From assembly GCA_026214975.1 (NCBI GenBank), contig CM047810.1:36877318-36941317 (forward strand): a stretch of DNA of 64,000 nt, given 5' to 3'. Positions within the stretch are counted from its first letter, which is position 1, and every line of letters starts with the position of its first letter. Origin of the DNA: Gentiana macrophylla. Taxonomy: Eukaryota > Streptophyta > Magnoliopsida > Gentianales > Gentianaceae. The notes below the pieces were generated by a model. The model saw only the letters and a list, made by a program, of their open reading frames with translations, was not told the origin of the DNA and ran no database searches. Made by a program: the position numbers and the translations under genes. Shown in pieces: positions 50,774 to 62,580 of this stretch.

Positions 50774-50807
50774 CGGACCGATCCGGCCTTAACCCGGACC
50801 GTCCGGG
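50774..50807 (+). promoter_or_regulatory. GC-rich palindromic boxes before accessory frame A
   Basis: CGGACCGATCCGG (50774-50786) and the palindrome CCCGGACCGTCCGGG (50793-50807) stand about 430 bp before the frame at 51231, in otherwise AT-rich sequence. A pyrimidine-rich, leader-like stretch follows. Confidence 0.5.
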
Positions 50808-51230
50808 TCTAAAACATAAAAAAGGACGGGGACCATTCTTTTCTTCTTCTTCTTCCTAATTTTTTTTACACCAAAAAAAAACACCAAACCCCACCATTAC
50901 GAAATTTTTCATTTTTCTTCAACAAAACTTCATCTCACACTACACCATTACTTAATTTCTTCTCATTATCATCTCCTCTCTTCAACACAAATTGGAAAAT
51001 TCAAAAGGGGTCAAAAACAAGCTCCATTTCATTCCGGCGACTTTTGAACTTTTCCGGCCTACTTTTCAACGTTTTCTACATATTAAGGTATAATTTAGTT
51101 TATCTAGTTCTCAATTACGTATTTTTCATAATTTTTTAGAGTAATTTCAACTGTTTTGATTTTTGAGTGTGTTGTGACATTTTTATTTTTTGTTGTTTTT
51201 GTTGTTGATTGGCATTACCAATATCGTAGA

Positions 51231-52697
51231 ATGGCTGAGTCGAGTACTAGAGTCTCTAAAAAGAGAAAATCGAAAATTCCTATATCAACTCCTGTCGTAG
51301 GCACAGTAATTTTATCATCTGAGGAAGAAGCCGTAAGTTTTGAAAAAACCGCATCACCTGAGGCTAAGAAAGCGTATGCAAAAATTTATAGTAAATGTGA
51401 TGTTCTGGTTGAAAAAGGATTAGACTTGGATGACTTAGGTGATGAAGTTAAGGATATCTTTAGAAAGCGTCAGTGGTTAGATTTAGCAGCCAGAAGGGAA
51501 GGGGAGATTAACACGACTATAGTAGCTGAGTTTTATTCGGTTTTATCTACAATGTCAGAAGAGCAGCTTACTCAGTCGCAAACGGTACCCTTACGAGCCA
51601 GAAATATTCCTTTTAACCCTGCCGTCATTAATGCAATTCTAGGAGTTGAAGAATTTCCTGAGGAGGAGAATTACAGGGTAGTTTATAATTTAGATGATCC
51701 TGCTAGCTTTGAGCAGACTGCCCTGAGAGCCCAGAATGTTTTTGACCCGACCGCTGTGTGGGTTGAAAATCGGTTTAACTACGGGAACTGTTTTAGAGGT
51801 TTAAGGGCAATTAAAGATTTATTAGCCATAATCTCTATCCTTCTCGTAAACATACTGCTTTTGGAAAGGAAGATGTTTGTATCGCCTGGGCGATGGTAAA
51901 CGATATTAGAGTGGATGTTGGAAAAGTCATGTTTAAAAGAATTTTTGAAAGTATTGTCATCGCTGCACCAGGAGTCATCTATACTTCCTTGTTTTATCTC
52001 TCGATTTATGTCGTAGGTTGGGAGTACCATTCTCGCCTAATGACAAGTTATCTCTGGCAGATGGAAATCTGATTGGACCTAGTTTGACTAGTCTTCCGGA
52101 TGGTAGTATTAGCTCTTTGCTTAGAAGACGTCAAACTCATCCAACTCCACCAGTTTTTACATCTTCTTCTTTTCCATCTTTTTCGAGTCACCTCAACAAA
52201 CTCCTTTTCTCCAACACTCATCACATATGACATGTTTCAATCTTTAGTGACGGATGTTGCACGTGGTCAAGCCAATGTGGCTTTATTTGCCGAGAGAGTA
52301 CTTGGCGGTGGTGTGATGATATTCGTAGAGGTTTAAGAAGGAACGAGCGCTTGCTCGTAATCCTACTTTTGATGATCCCGCCTATCCACCTTGTCGATCG
52401 ATTCTTATACCTTACGAGTGGGTAACACCTATTCCACCACCGTCGAGCTTTCATCCATCGTCATATCCTTTTGGAAGCCAATCTAGTGGAACAGATGTAT
52501 TTTCGACAGGTGTTCAGAGACCAGCGATGTCGAGTTGGGGAGGATTCACTGAGTTTGCACATGTCACGACTGGCATGAGTTCGATGGGTCTTGATAGTTC
52601 AGTCAGGACCACGACTACAGCTCAGCCATCAGCTTCTCAGTCGTTTCCGAGTTCGAGTTTTCAAGTTGATCCTGAGGAAGACTACGATGAAGATTGA
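51231..52697 (+). pseudogene. Env-position accessory frame A (plant transposon protein family)
   Basis: The first part (51231-51899) encodes a basic N-terminus (VSKKRKSKIP). A domain of the kind often annotated as putative plant transposon protein follows, with VLVEKGLDLDDL, INTTIVAEFYSVL and IPFNPAVINAILGV. A frameshift near 51780-51900 ends this frame. Readable parts continue in other frames, and the likely original end is QVDPEEDYDED before the stop at 52697. An intact product would have been about 480 residues. The position after integrase equals the env-like gene of some Athila elements, but I see no signal peptide or transmembrane fusion structure. Function unknown. Confidence 0.75.
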
Positions 52698-53043
52698 GTT
52701 TAATAATTTTTTATTAAAACATTTTTATTGCATTTTTTTCTCGACATTTGTCATTTAGATATTGGTTTGTTTTCATTTTTTCGTTTAGTTTGATTTTACA
52801 ATTGGTTTTATCAAAATTTGGTTTGCATTATGAAAACTATAAAAAAAATCCCAAAAATAATTTTTGTAGTATTACTACGTCATTTTACAAAAATATAATG
52901 TGTCGTTTTATCCGTTTGTATCAAGTTTAATTAAGCATTATAAAGTATCTTCAAGGAAAAGGTATGTATTGTTCAACACGTGAAGTAAAAAACCAAAATA
53001 CAACTTGACTTTTACCTCTGTCCTCAGTAAAAGTAAGATGAGG

Positions 53044-53077
53044 CCGGACCGATCCGGCACATTCTCGGACCGGGCCG
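53044..53077 (+). promoter_or_regulatory. GC-rich palindromic boxes before accessory frame B
   Basis: CCGGACCGATCCGG (53044-53057) and CGGACCGGGCCG (53066-53077) precede a TATTTAAAG-like box near 53146 and the start codon at 53243. The arrangement resembles the LTR promoter at 42188-42244. Confidence 0.55.
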
Positions 53078-53242
53078 TGAAGAACAGAAGGCTGAGTCAT
53101 TTTAGAGTCTGTCTAATGCAGCCACGTACGTATACTTTTACCATCTATTTAAAGAAGTAAAGGCAGGAGCAACAATTGCTCATTCTTTCACTGTCTATCT
53201 ACCTTCAGCTTTATTTCTTTTACTTTTTATCAAGTTTTAAAA

Positions 53243-54074
53243 ATGTCGAACCACTCTTCACCGTCGGTTAATTCTTACAAGCCTCATACACCGGATCATC
53301 CGGAATCTCAAGCTTCTAATGAGAGTATCATTTTACACAATCGTTTTGCGAATTCTCCAATCCTATTGGAGAAAGGTTTAAATTTAGATAAGCTTGATCA
53401 ATGGGGAAAAACAATCATTCGAAGTTTTGGTTGGAAAAAATTTGTCAGTACACCGAGAGGACGGGTAAACGTCTCAATAGTGCGAGAATTTTATTCTGCA
53501 CTAATGACGACATCTATGATCGATATCACTCAGATTGTTCTAGTAAGAGGAGTGGCTGTTCCCTTCTCTTCATCTATTATCAACCAAATCTTTGAAATTC
53601 CACCGATTCACGATGCCACATTTTGAAATGCAATGGGGACTACAAAATCCCTCTAATCATTTGAATAAAGTACACGAGTCGTTCCAATGTCTGTTCCCGC
53701 TTTTTGATACAAATCACGACATGTCAACACGAGCTCTACTTCCACATCTAAAGGCGTGGAAGCATTTTATAAATTCTAGAGTTTATCCCACCTGGGATTT
53801 TGGAAGTTTGACTGAGAATGAAATGCTTCTACTTTTTGCTTTGGCATTCGGTGTATTTGTTGATTGGGGTATATTGATTCAAAGGACAGTGTTGGAGTTT
53901 GCGATCACGAGAGGTAGTAGGGGGAAGCCTATGCCTAATTCATGGATGATATCACGTTTGTGTATTCTTCTGAATGGAGTAGAAGAGCTGGAGACGGATG
54001 AAATTTTTCCGTCTAGAGATAGTCGGTTTGGATTGCTACCGGTTGATACACCGGGTTGTTCGTCTACCATTTAG
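53243..54074 (+). pseudogene. Env-position accessory frame B (plant transposon protein family)
   Basis: The start (53243) gives a Ser/His-rich N-terminus, then NSPILLEKGLNLDKL, VNVSIVREFYSALM and VAVPFSSSIINQIFEI. This follows the same order as frame A (LLEKGL, IV-x-EFYS, PFN/S-x-x-IN-x-I). A frameshift near 53600-53625 breaks it, and the second half runs in another frame to 54074 with LFDTNHDMSTRALLPHLKAW and WMISRLCILLNGVEELE. The intact product would have been about 275 residues. It looks like a divergent tandem relative of frame A. Function unknown. Confidence 0.75.
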
Positions 54075-55434
54075 AGAGTTGTTTGTTGGTGATATTTAAG
54101 TTTTAATAAGTTAAATTAAGTTAAGTTTGAAGTTTCTTTAGTTAAGTTAAGTTTTTCTTTTAAGTTTGTATTAATCTATCTTGTTTAATATATATGTCTT
54201 AGTTTTTTTATAAGTTTGTTTGTTTTATAATTAGTATACGCTAAAATAAAATCAGAAAAATAACGTTAATAGATAATTTTAATTTTATTTTCGAACCTAC
54301 TTCTTTACTACTTATTGAACATCGGGACGATGCCACTTCGTAAGTGGGGAGTAGAGTTAGGTTAGAAAATTCATTAAAATTTTCGAAAAATAGTTAAAAA
54401 TAATTATATTATATGTCTAATTTAGATTTTAATAAGATTTTAAGTTTATATAATTGAGTAATTAATATTAGATATTGTTTTTATGAAATTATATAAGTAT
54501 GTTGATATTTATAAGTAAAATTTTTAGAATCATTTTCAATATGAATTATGAGTTTGGAATTGGACTAAGTTTGTTGATTTTTGGCACCACAAAATATAAC
54601 TATAGCCAAATAACCTACCTCACCTTGATTAGAGTGATCAAGACCTCACTCGAAATTGTCAATTGTGATTAAATAACCAAGCTATAGCTAATTTTGGTCT
54701 ACATTTCTTTGAAATCCCGCAAGTTTGTACGTACTTATGAAAAGAGATGAAGACATAAAAGCTAAGTTTTGGTATATGCTGAGATTGAAAAAATTAGTTA
54801 AGTATTAGTATATTCGATCTTACCTCATGACACTTGCAAGATAGTCGATTTTGGTAATAAGTTCGGATATATTAATATTCTAAATTAAGAACTAAGCACC
54901 ATATTTACACATTAATCAAATATCGTTATCTTCCTTATCTCATGATTAACAACTTAAAAATAAAAAGAACATATCGGTTGTAGCTACCAATGATTGGAGT
55001 GAGTAGGGTATTATCACGAAATGTCCTATATCACTATGAGGTAATTAAGCTCCCGATTGCCTCAATGATAGTAGTCCAAATAGGGTATTATCTCGAAATG
55101 TCATATTGCTTGGGAATGAAGGCACAAGATAAAATGAAAAAGAAAAGTTGAATCATAAGATCTCGTGAATTATTACAAGTTTAAGGAAACCGGACTTGTA
55201 ATTTTCGATCGAAAGAGTAGTACTCCGATCAATCTTGATGAAGCAATGCCTGTAAGTTTGATTTTCTACACACACTCACGCTTTTAGTTCTTAATCTTAA
55301 AAAAAAAAAAAAAAAAAAAGAAGAAGAAAATCTGAAAAAGAGATGTTATTAATCGATGAATATTTTTTTTCAAGAATATGAAGATGTAGGTACGTACGAC
55401 TTGCCTCACATTCTATATATATAAGATGTTATAT
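54075..55434 (+). other. Gypsy 3' non-coding region
   Basis: AT-rich, without reading frames of interest. Two similar phrases (TAGGGTATTATCACGAAATGTC near 55004 and a TAGGGTATTATCTCGAAATGTC-like copy near 55081, each split here by wording limits) form a short direct repeat. An A-run lies at 55300-55319. Long 3' non-coding regions are normal in Athila elements. Confidence 0.5.
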
Positions 55435-55436
55435 AT

Positions 55437-55467
<31 letters not shown>

Positions 55468-56758
55468 CTCTTCGCTCTTTTCTTTTTAATTTTTAGTAGT
55501 AGTTGTAAATAAGACCTTATGCCGTAATAATGTAGTTTTAGTATCGTTGTAATGCTCGGGAAAATCTCGGAAGTCGGTTTTACTGAAGAAGTTGTAATGT
55601 CCGGAAAATACGATTTCTGAATCAACTGCCGTATTCGGGTAACTTTTCTTAAGTATTTATGTTTGTTTTTATATTTTTCGTTGTTATAATGTTTTTAGGC
55701 TAAATATAATACTGGCCAAAACTATGTAATCGGTTTTATTTCGATATTTTCGTTAAGGAAATGTTGTTAAGTTAAAATGACTAAAATTGAGTTAATTGAA
55801 TCTTTTTCTATTTTAATCGTATTCATATTGACATATTTAATCGATCTGAGGAATTCATAATCTAATTATGAATTGACGCCTCGTAGTTAGGATACGAGAT
55901 AAAAGATAGAAAAACCGGAGGGTAAAATTGGCCGTGTGAATAACGTGATAACGGAATCCGATTTCCTACCCGGGGGTAAATTTGTTTTGGGAGAAATGAA
56001 TTTTATTATAATTTGTACTCAAGATCGTAATAATGTTAAATCATCAGTTAATCGAAACTTAAACCGGAAAGTTGAATCGTCCGGCTTTGACAACCGGAGC
56101 CTTTAAAATAAAATTGACCGTTTGACGAACGGAATGACTCCTTTTTATCTAAAGGTAGATTTGTACTCGGGACCTGTTCAGAAAAACCGTAACAGTTGTG
56201 GACCTTGGACTGATGCAATGGACATATGACAATTTCATACGCTCGTGTGAGGAGGAATTGTTTACCTCAGGAGTGCACCGTTTCATTTACTCAATTGGAC
56301 CTAAAATAAAAGGAGAGATCGAACACATTTCATTTAATCGAAAGATCGTATAAACCAATTATATAAGTTTTGGTCAGTTCTCTAAAATTATCTGTTTAAT
56401 ATATTGGTACCTATATATTTATATCTATATATATACTTTGCAATTTATGTACATCTATATATATTTATATATCTATATATATTATATTAGAATAACTTTT
56501 AAATTACGTATTTATTTATTGTTGACTAGAATAATAGTGATCTGTGTTATAAAATTGCGGTTTAGATCGAGTTAATAACAGCTCTTTGGTGTTTAACCAC
56601 ACTTAGAAGAAATTACCAAGTTCCTGTGGATACGATACTCGACTCACCATACTAGCACCACAATTTGACCCGGCACAATCGCCGGTTAGAATCGTTAACC
56701 CGGGATTTATCAGCCGATTTACGGCACCATTCTCGTGGGACAAAGTTAAGCGGGGTCA
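55435..56758 (+). repeat. 3' LTR of Athila-like element, 5'-truncated
   Basis: Aligns with 42280-43597 of the 5' LTR and ends GCGGGGTCA before the ATGAT duplication. The first 870 bp of the LTR, including the promoter boxes and TATA, are missing. By eye I count roughly 45 substitutions and small indels over about 1.3 kb against the 5' copy. Confidence 0.8.
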
Positions 56759-56763
56759 ATGAT

Positions 56764-57350
56764 GCATAAATGTTTTGATCCCATTATGTGAAGTGATTGA
56801 AAATTTTATTGACATTCAGTTGAATTGACAATTGGTTCAAATTAAAGGATATGTCAAAATAAGGAATAAATTGGTTTTGACCCTAGTTAGTTGGTATAAG
56901 CAACGTTTATGTTGTATTCTGTTGTTAGATTTGAAGTGTAGCTTGATGCTTTTTATAAAATTTACCCTGATACTCCTATTGTTGAAACTTATCTTACCAT
57001 CACAACAAAAGGATTTATGGAGTGCATAATGTGAAGGTCAATGATATCCACAGATATCTTGTTCGTCTTCTTTACAAAAATATCACTCACTTACGTGTGA
57101 GTATCAAGACATTATGTGTAGAATTTATGGTGACTACCCACAGGAGCACCTTATTTTCTTGTGTATACTCTACTCTTATGCAAGTGTTGTTTAAATTAGC
57201 CTTATTAAATATTTTGTATCTCAATTTAGCCACAAGAAGTACCCAGCTTCTTGAAATAATACATACAAACGTTTGTGGACCTTTGATGCCCCCACCTTTG
57301 GAAGAGAAAATTATTTTATCACTTTTATCGTAATTCACGTTACTGTTATC
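56764..57350 (+). pseudogene. Copia gag-pre-integrase relic
   Basis: After the Gypsy insertion, degraded Copia sequence resumes. Recognisable is ATRSTQLLEIIHTNVCGPL near 57230-57290, the entry to the integrase core with its first catalytic Asp changed to Asn. Upstream sequence is too decayed to place. Confidence 0.7.
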
Positions 57351-57760
57351 TATATTTGTTTTATGATAACTCTCAATCTGTGGACACTTTACAATTGTTC
57401 ATAACTGAAGTCGAGAGACAACAAGATAGAAAAGTGAAAATCATAAGGTTGGATAGAGGTGGTGAATCTTATGGAAGGTATGACGAAACAAGACAACATC
57501 CTGGACCTTTTGCAAAAATTCTCCAAAAGATGGAAGTATTGCTCAATACATAACGCCTGGATCTCCATGGCGGAATGGTGTAGCAGAAAGACAGAATAAT
57601 ACATATATGGAAATGGTTAGATCTATGATGAGTCATGCCGATGCCTATATCATTGTGGATGGATGCTTTATGCACAAATTATTCACATTTCAAATAGGAT
57701 TCCCGAGTAAGGCCGTTCCAAAGACACCTTTTGAATCAGGAAAGGGTGGAAACCTAATTT
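57351..57760 (+). pseudogene. Copia integrase relic
   Basis: DRKVKIIRLDRGGE carries the second catalytic Asp. After a stop, TPGSPWRNGVAERQNNTYMEM carries the catalytic Glu region (PWRNGVAERQN). Stops and shifts are frequent. Confidence 0.85.
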
Positions 57761-58122
57761 GAAGCATCTCCAAATATGGGGATGTCAAATGAGGCTAGAA
57801 TTTATAATCCACAAGTAAATAAATTGGATTTAGAAAAGTTAGTGGTTACTTCAAGGTTATCCAGAAAAATCCAAAGGTTATAGGTTTTATTGTCCTAACC
57901 ATATTACGAGAATTGTTGAAACCGGTAATGCTATATTCTACAAGAATGGCGAAATCAATGGGAGTGATAAAATTCGTGATGTGATCATAAAGGAAATAAG
58001 GGTACCCGTCCCTTTTAACCCTATTCCGAAAAGTATTGGGAATCTCTCCATTGTTGAACCGTTGAACAATGAATAAAATCCAATAAATGATCAACAACCC
58101 ATGATGAGATAGATCATCGCCA

Positions 58123-59130
58123 ATGAAAATAGGTATTGAAGCACCAAAGGAACCAACATTAAGAAGATCTCAAATACAAAGGAGATCTGCTATTCCTCAT
58201 GATTACATGCTTTATCAAGTAGAATATGAACAAGGGACAAGTAAAGATCCGGTTTCGTTTTCACAAGCCATTAAGGAAGTTAATTCTAGTAAGTGGATTG
58301 ATGCCATGAAAGATGAATTGAAATCTATGGATGAAAATCAAGTATTGGAAGTCGTTCAATTACCTTCACGACACAAACCAGTTGGCTTTAAATGGGTCTT
58401 CAAGACTAAGCACGATCAGAATGGTAATATTGAATGATATAAAGCCGACTTTGTTGCCAAAGGTTTCAATCAGAAAGAAGGCATTGATTATAAAGAGACA
58501 TTTCTCTTGTGTCCAGAATAGACTCCTTTAGAATTATCATGGAACTAGTAGCTCATTATGATCTCGAGTTACAACAGGTGGATGTGAAAACAGTCTTTCT
58601 GGATGTAGACTTGAAAAAAAAGTCTATATGCGTCATCCTAAAGATTTCATTGTTGATGGTCATGAAGACATGGTCTGCAAGCTTAATAAATCAATATATG
58701 GACTGAAACAAGCTTCGAGGTAATGGTACTTAAAGTTTCATGAAACCATTATTGTTTTCGGTTTCAATGAGAACACAGTTGACCCTTGCAAATACCTCAA
58801 GATCAGTGGGAGTAAGTTCATATTTTTGATTTTGTATGTTGATGATATATTATTGGCCAGCAGTGATCTTGGTTTATTACATGAAACCAAGGCCTATCTC
58901 TTTAAGAACTTTGAAATGACAAACTTAGGCGACGCTTCCTATGTGTTAGGGATAGAAATATTCCATGACAGGGCACTTAATGTTTTAGGATTGTCTCAAA
59001 CAACCTATGTTGATAAAGTTTTGGAAAGATTTGGCATGATGACATGTTCTTCCATTATTGTTCTAATATTATTCCGCAGAATGAGTTGGAACGTAAAGAA
59101 ATGGAAAAACATCCTTATGCTTCTCGTGTA
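58123..59130 (+). pseudogene. Copia reverse transcriptase relic
   Basis: Landmarks in order: KWIDAMKDELKSMDENQVLE, GFKWVFKTKHDQNG, then after a stop ADFVAKGFNQKEGIDYKETF. Next come LQQVDVKTVFLDVDL with the first Asp, LYVDDILLASSD with the YVDD box, and LGIEIFHDR. At least four stops or shifts interrupt it. Confidence 0.9.
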
Positions 59131-60089
59131 GAAAGTTTACAATATGTATAGGTTTGTATAAGGCCTGACATTAGTTATGTTGTTGGCATGCTGGGTAAGT
59201 TTCAAAGCAATCCAAGAATGTCTCATTGGAAAGCTGTTAAGAAATTACTGAGATACTTAAGGGAACAAAGAATTACATGCTCACCTACTGACAATTAGGA
59301 CACCCACAGGTGGCTGGTTATTCAGACTCGGATTTTGGAGGATGTACTGACACCAGACTTTGTACTCTTGGTTATGTGTATCTTCTAGATGGAGGTGCCG
59401 TATCATGGAAAAGCCAGAGTTCATAGTTGATTTACTCATCCACCACGAATGTAGAGTACGTGGCATGTTATGAGGCTGCAATCTAGAGGACATGGATCCT
59501 CTAAGCATGACATGAAATCTAAGGGACCAAAACACATGGACCTTAAATATCAATTACTGAAGCAAGATGTTTGAAGATATTTGTTTGTCATTGAACATAT
59601 AATGACAAATCTTATGGTTGCAGACATATTTACTAAAGGACTACCCCTAAAGACATAACAGAGAGACACTGAAAGCATGAGTCTTGAGGATAGCTCCTAA
59701 TTAGCATGTTCTGCCATTTATTTTGTACTTACGTTTGACATATGTTGAGCTCCTGATGTTAATCTTCTACATCATTATTGTTTTCTGTTTTCCATTGTGT
59801 ACACCTTACGAATGGATATATTATGACAGAAATCGTCTCTTGAAAAGACATAATGGGACCGTTTATGTAATCTCCGCTTATGGTCTAGTTAAGACGGTTG
59901 TCAATGTTGTGGTACATAGAAGGGAGCATGTTGCAGAATGATGTGTAACCGCTATGACTCCCATTGATAGCTAGATTAATGATGACACTTACGCTAACCG
60001 ACTAAAGGAAATGTTTAGCATATAACGCGCGTCTTATGATCCTTACAAGGAAAACATTAATGAATGTTCATATCGACCAAGTGGGAGAA
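59131..60089 (+). pseudogene. Copia RNase H relic and 3' end
   Basis: YSDSDFGGCTDTR-like and SWKSQSS stretches near 59310-59430, then VEYVACYEA, are the Copia RNase H landmarks, broken by stops. The rest leads to the polypurine tract at 60079-60089. Confidence 0.8.
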
Positions 60090-60505
60090 TGTAAGAAAAA
60101 TTATGTCGGCCATTAATTGAGCCCGTGTAATTTTCTTCCCCGTAATAATGGTCTTATAGGAAATTCGTTTTTCCTAGGAAATATGCTATTTATTATTTAT
60201 TGGTTATTTAAAAGGAGTTTTAATCCGATTAAAACTCGGCTTTGATGGACGGCCGAGATTAAAGCTAAAACCTAGATCATTCGGATTTCGGCCCTCTCTC
60301 CGCCTATAAATGTAATGCTTTACTCCATCATAAAGCATACGAAAGAAACCAACACATAACGGTTGTAGGCAAGGAGAGAGATGTCGGAATCCTCTCATCA
60401 AGACGGCAACAACAGAGACGTAGTCGAGTAACAATGGATGTAGGGAAACGATCCTGGTGATTTCTTCCGCTGTTCAGGTACTCTGAATCTATTGTTTAGT
60501 TTACA
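60090..60505 (+). repeat. 3' LTR of the outer Copia element
   Basis: 416 bp, same length as the 5' LTR with no indels and one substitution by my alignment. Followed by the CATCA duplication at 60506-60510. Confidence 0.93.
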
Positions 60506-60510
60506 CATCA

Positions 60511-61190
60511 AACCTATCTGACTTTGTGTTGCTAAATTTGTGCTATCATGCTTTGAATCAACTGCCTGGTGATCTGTTCTGAAGTCATGAATACTTTGTA
60601 AAAGGTTTTAGTAGGATTAGTTGAACCTGTCTGTATTTGAACTTGAACCTTGTTGTGACTCTTTCTGTAATAGTCTATCCTTTAGCATTAAGGTGTACCT
60701 AAACTTTTTAATATACCAAGTAATCTGTCTGAGTGAATCATTGGCTTGATATTTTGTGCAATTTGATTTGAGTTTGCAACAACATACTGTTTTAGTGTAG
60801 TCTTTTACCAACGTTTTGGAACTCTTTCGGGACGCTTTTCAAACGCCACTATATGTCCTATCTGGTTTCCTCATCATCTGACTAAATTAATTGATTTTAA
60901 ACAATCTGTTAATTGGTCTGATCCTGCGAATCTGTTTAACCGAATTCATATACTTTGTGTTTGATTAAATAATTTGCCTACTTGATGCTTGTTGAATGTT
61001 CCAAACTTGTTTTAAGCACGCTCTTGATCACTTGGGTAATATAACACGCAAGTGAATAGTAACTTAAGTTTTCTTCCGCACTTAATTACTAGTATTTGTG
61101 TGGTTTTCGGAAAAGGGGTTAAAATCCACCAGCACTCTATTCACCTCCTCTGGAGTGTTCATTTACGCATTATCGATCCAACATCACCGA
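60511..61190 (+). repeat. Older LTR-like sequence, right of Copia insertion
   Basis: Continuation of 36332-36698. It ends with a Copia-LTR-like phrase and GATCCAACA near 61185. No coding content. Confidence 0.5.
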
Positions 61191-61767
61191 TAACGATGAA
61201 GGATTCTCATTCGGATTAACATAAAATAGACTAAAAGGACTCAACTCCTACTTTTTAGCTGCAATTGCTATCAAGAACAACCTGTAATCACAAAAACTTA
61301 CAAAAATATAGAAAAAACGATCAAGAACTGAATTCTAACTCCAGAACAAAGAAGAAAATCATAGAAATCTCTCAAGATTAATCTATGATTACAACAACAA
61401 TCTTGAAGATAACTCTCAAGTTTCTTATACTAAACATCAGAGTTAGCACGAAAAACTCTCTGATACCATGTTCAAATTGATGAAATTGAAAGAACAAAAG
61501 AAAAAAATGCGAAATTTCTTATTGATTAAAGAATAATGAACAAATTAAGTTACAATGTATTGATCATGAAGTATTTACGGTGTATACTTCACTACAACGG
61601 TTACATGCAACAGCAGTTACATTCGGTTATAACATAATGGAAGTTAAACATTATATAGTCTGTTGAATCCAAGTTAGTTGAGCCGAGCTCTGCTATCAGC
61701 TGAGTTGAGTGGTTGAGCTGATCCTCTTATATCTATTGCTCTTTTATCCATATATTATAACAATTTT

Positions 61768-61814
<47 letters not shown>

Positions 61815-62580
61815 TGTGTTAGTCGAACAAAGGTTCCGCTCAAAAAAGAAAAAAAAGAAAGGTTTTTGGGGTAGGAAATTCGATGATGGCGATAAAAATA
61901 AAACTGAGGTTTTGTTGTCATCGGTTTGGGAGATGATTTACATGCTATGCTGAGAGGTGAGAACATGTGCCATGATTTGATTAGGACGGTTATGCGTGCA
62001 TTGTAAAGATTTATGATACCGTATGATTTAAATGATTTATTAAAAGATTTATTATATCTTAGGAAAATATAACTTAAAAAAACAAGATATCCTATTTATT
62101 TTATTGTTGGGATTTCGATTTAAAAGTAGAAGGAAAAAAAATTAAACCTTCCTTATGGCTCACGAGATGCTTAAGAGTGAACATGTATAAACACGACAAC
62201 ATTAAATTCTGGGTTCCGCTTTCGTGAACTCATTCAAAGTATATGGTATTGGATGAATCAAGTAGTGCGTGGGACCAACACCCAACGCCCCCGAAGACGA
62301 TCTTCATTTCTAAGGCAATCCGTAAAGCTAGCGAAATTAGAGTAGCTTGGATGTAAATTTTTTCCCAGCTTTTGACGTGTAATTTTTAGAAACTTTACTA
62401 GAGTGTACTTTCTGTACAATTTTTATCTAATAAAATATCCGATTTGAAAAAAATATTAAAGTTATATTTATCTCGAGATAAAATACCCTATCAAGAAGTA
62501 CAAATTAGTCGTTACATACTTGTTGGATTGAAAACAAAAATTGTTATCACCTATTCATTGCTTTTTCGGGTATGTGCAAT
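61191..62580. other. Repeat debris, no gene
   Basis: CTCTGATACCATG near 61459-61471 is a Copia tRNA-Met primer site in reverse orientation, so a minus-strand Copia remnant may end here. A T-run of about 45 lies at 61769-61813. No gene supported. Confidence 0.5.

Larger units (their letters stand above)
41410..56758 (+). mobile_element. Athila-like Gypsy retrotransposon, 15.3 kb
   Basis: The element begins TGATGTATTAC and ends GCGGGGTCA, flanked by the target duplication ATGAT (41405-41409 and 56759-56763). It has a 2.2-kb 5' LTR, a tRNA-Asp primer site (TGGCGCCGTTGCCGG at 43604-43618), and then gag, protease, reverse transcriptase, RNase H and integrase in Gypsy order. Two further frames follow, and a shortened 3' LTR. 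The Asp primer site, the [10 protein letters not shown] integrase sequence and the long 3' region point to the Athila group. Several frames are broken, so it is not autonomous now. Confidence 0.88.
36699..60505 (+). mobile_element. Copia element with nested Gypsy insertions
   Basis: Two 416-bp LTRs (36699-37114 and 60090-60505) are flanked by the target duplication CATCA (36694-36698 and 60506-60510). The 5' LTR is followed by the tRNA-Met primer site TGGTATCAGAGC (37118-37129), and the 3' LTR is preceded by the polypurine tract AAGTGGGAGAA. Copia integrase, reverse transcriptase and RNase H relics lie at 57.0-59.7 kb. The interior is split by a solo LTR (37613-40078) and an Athila-like element (41410-56758). 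Without these the element would be about 6 kb. Confidence 0.88.

Noticed and set aside
51156..51230. Upstream in-frame methionine for accessory frame A
   Set aside because: The extension is a hydrophobic Phe/Val run from T-rich leader; the start at 51231 begins the basic, protein-like sequence. A signal peptide is possible but not supported by frame B.
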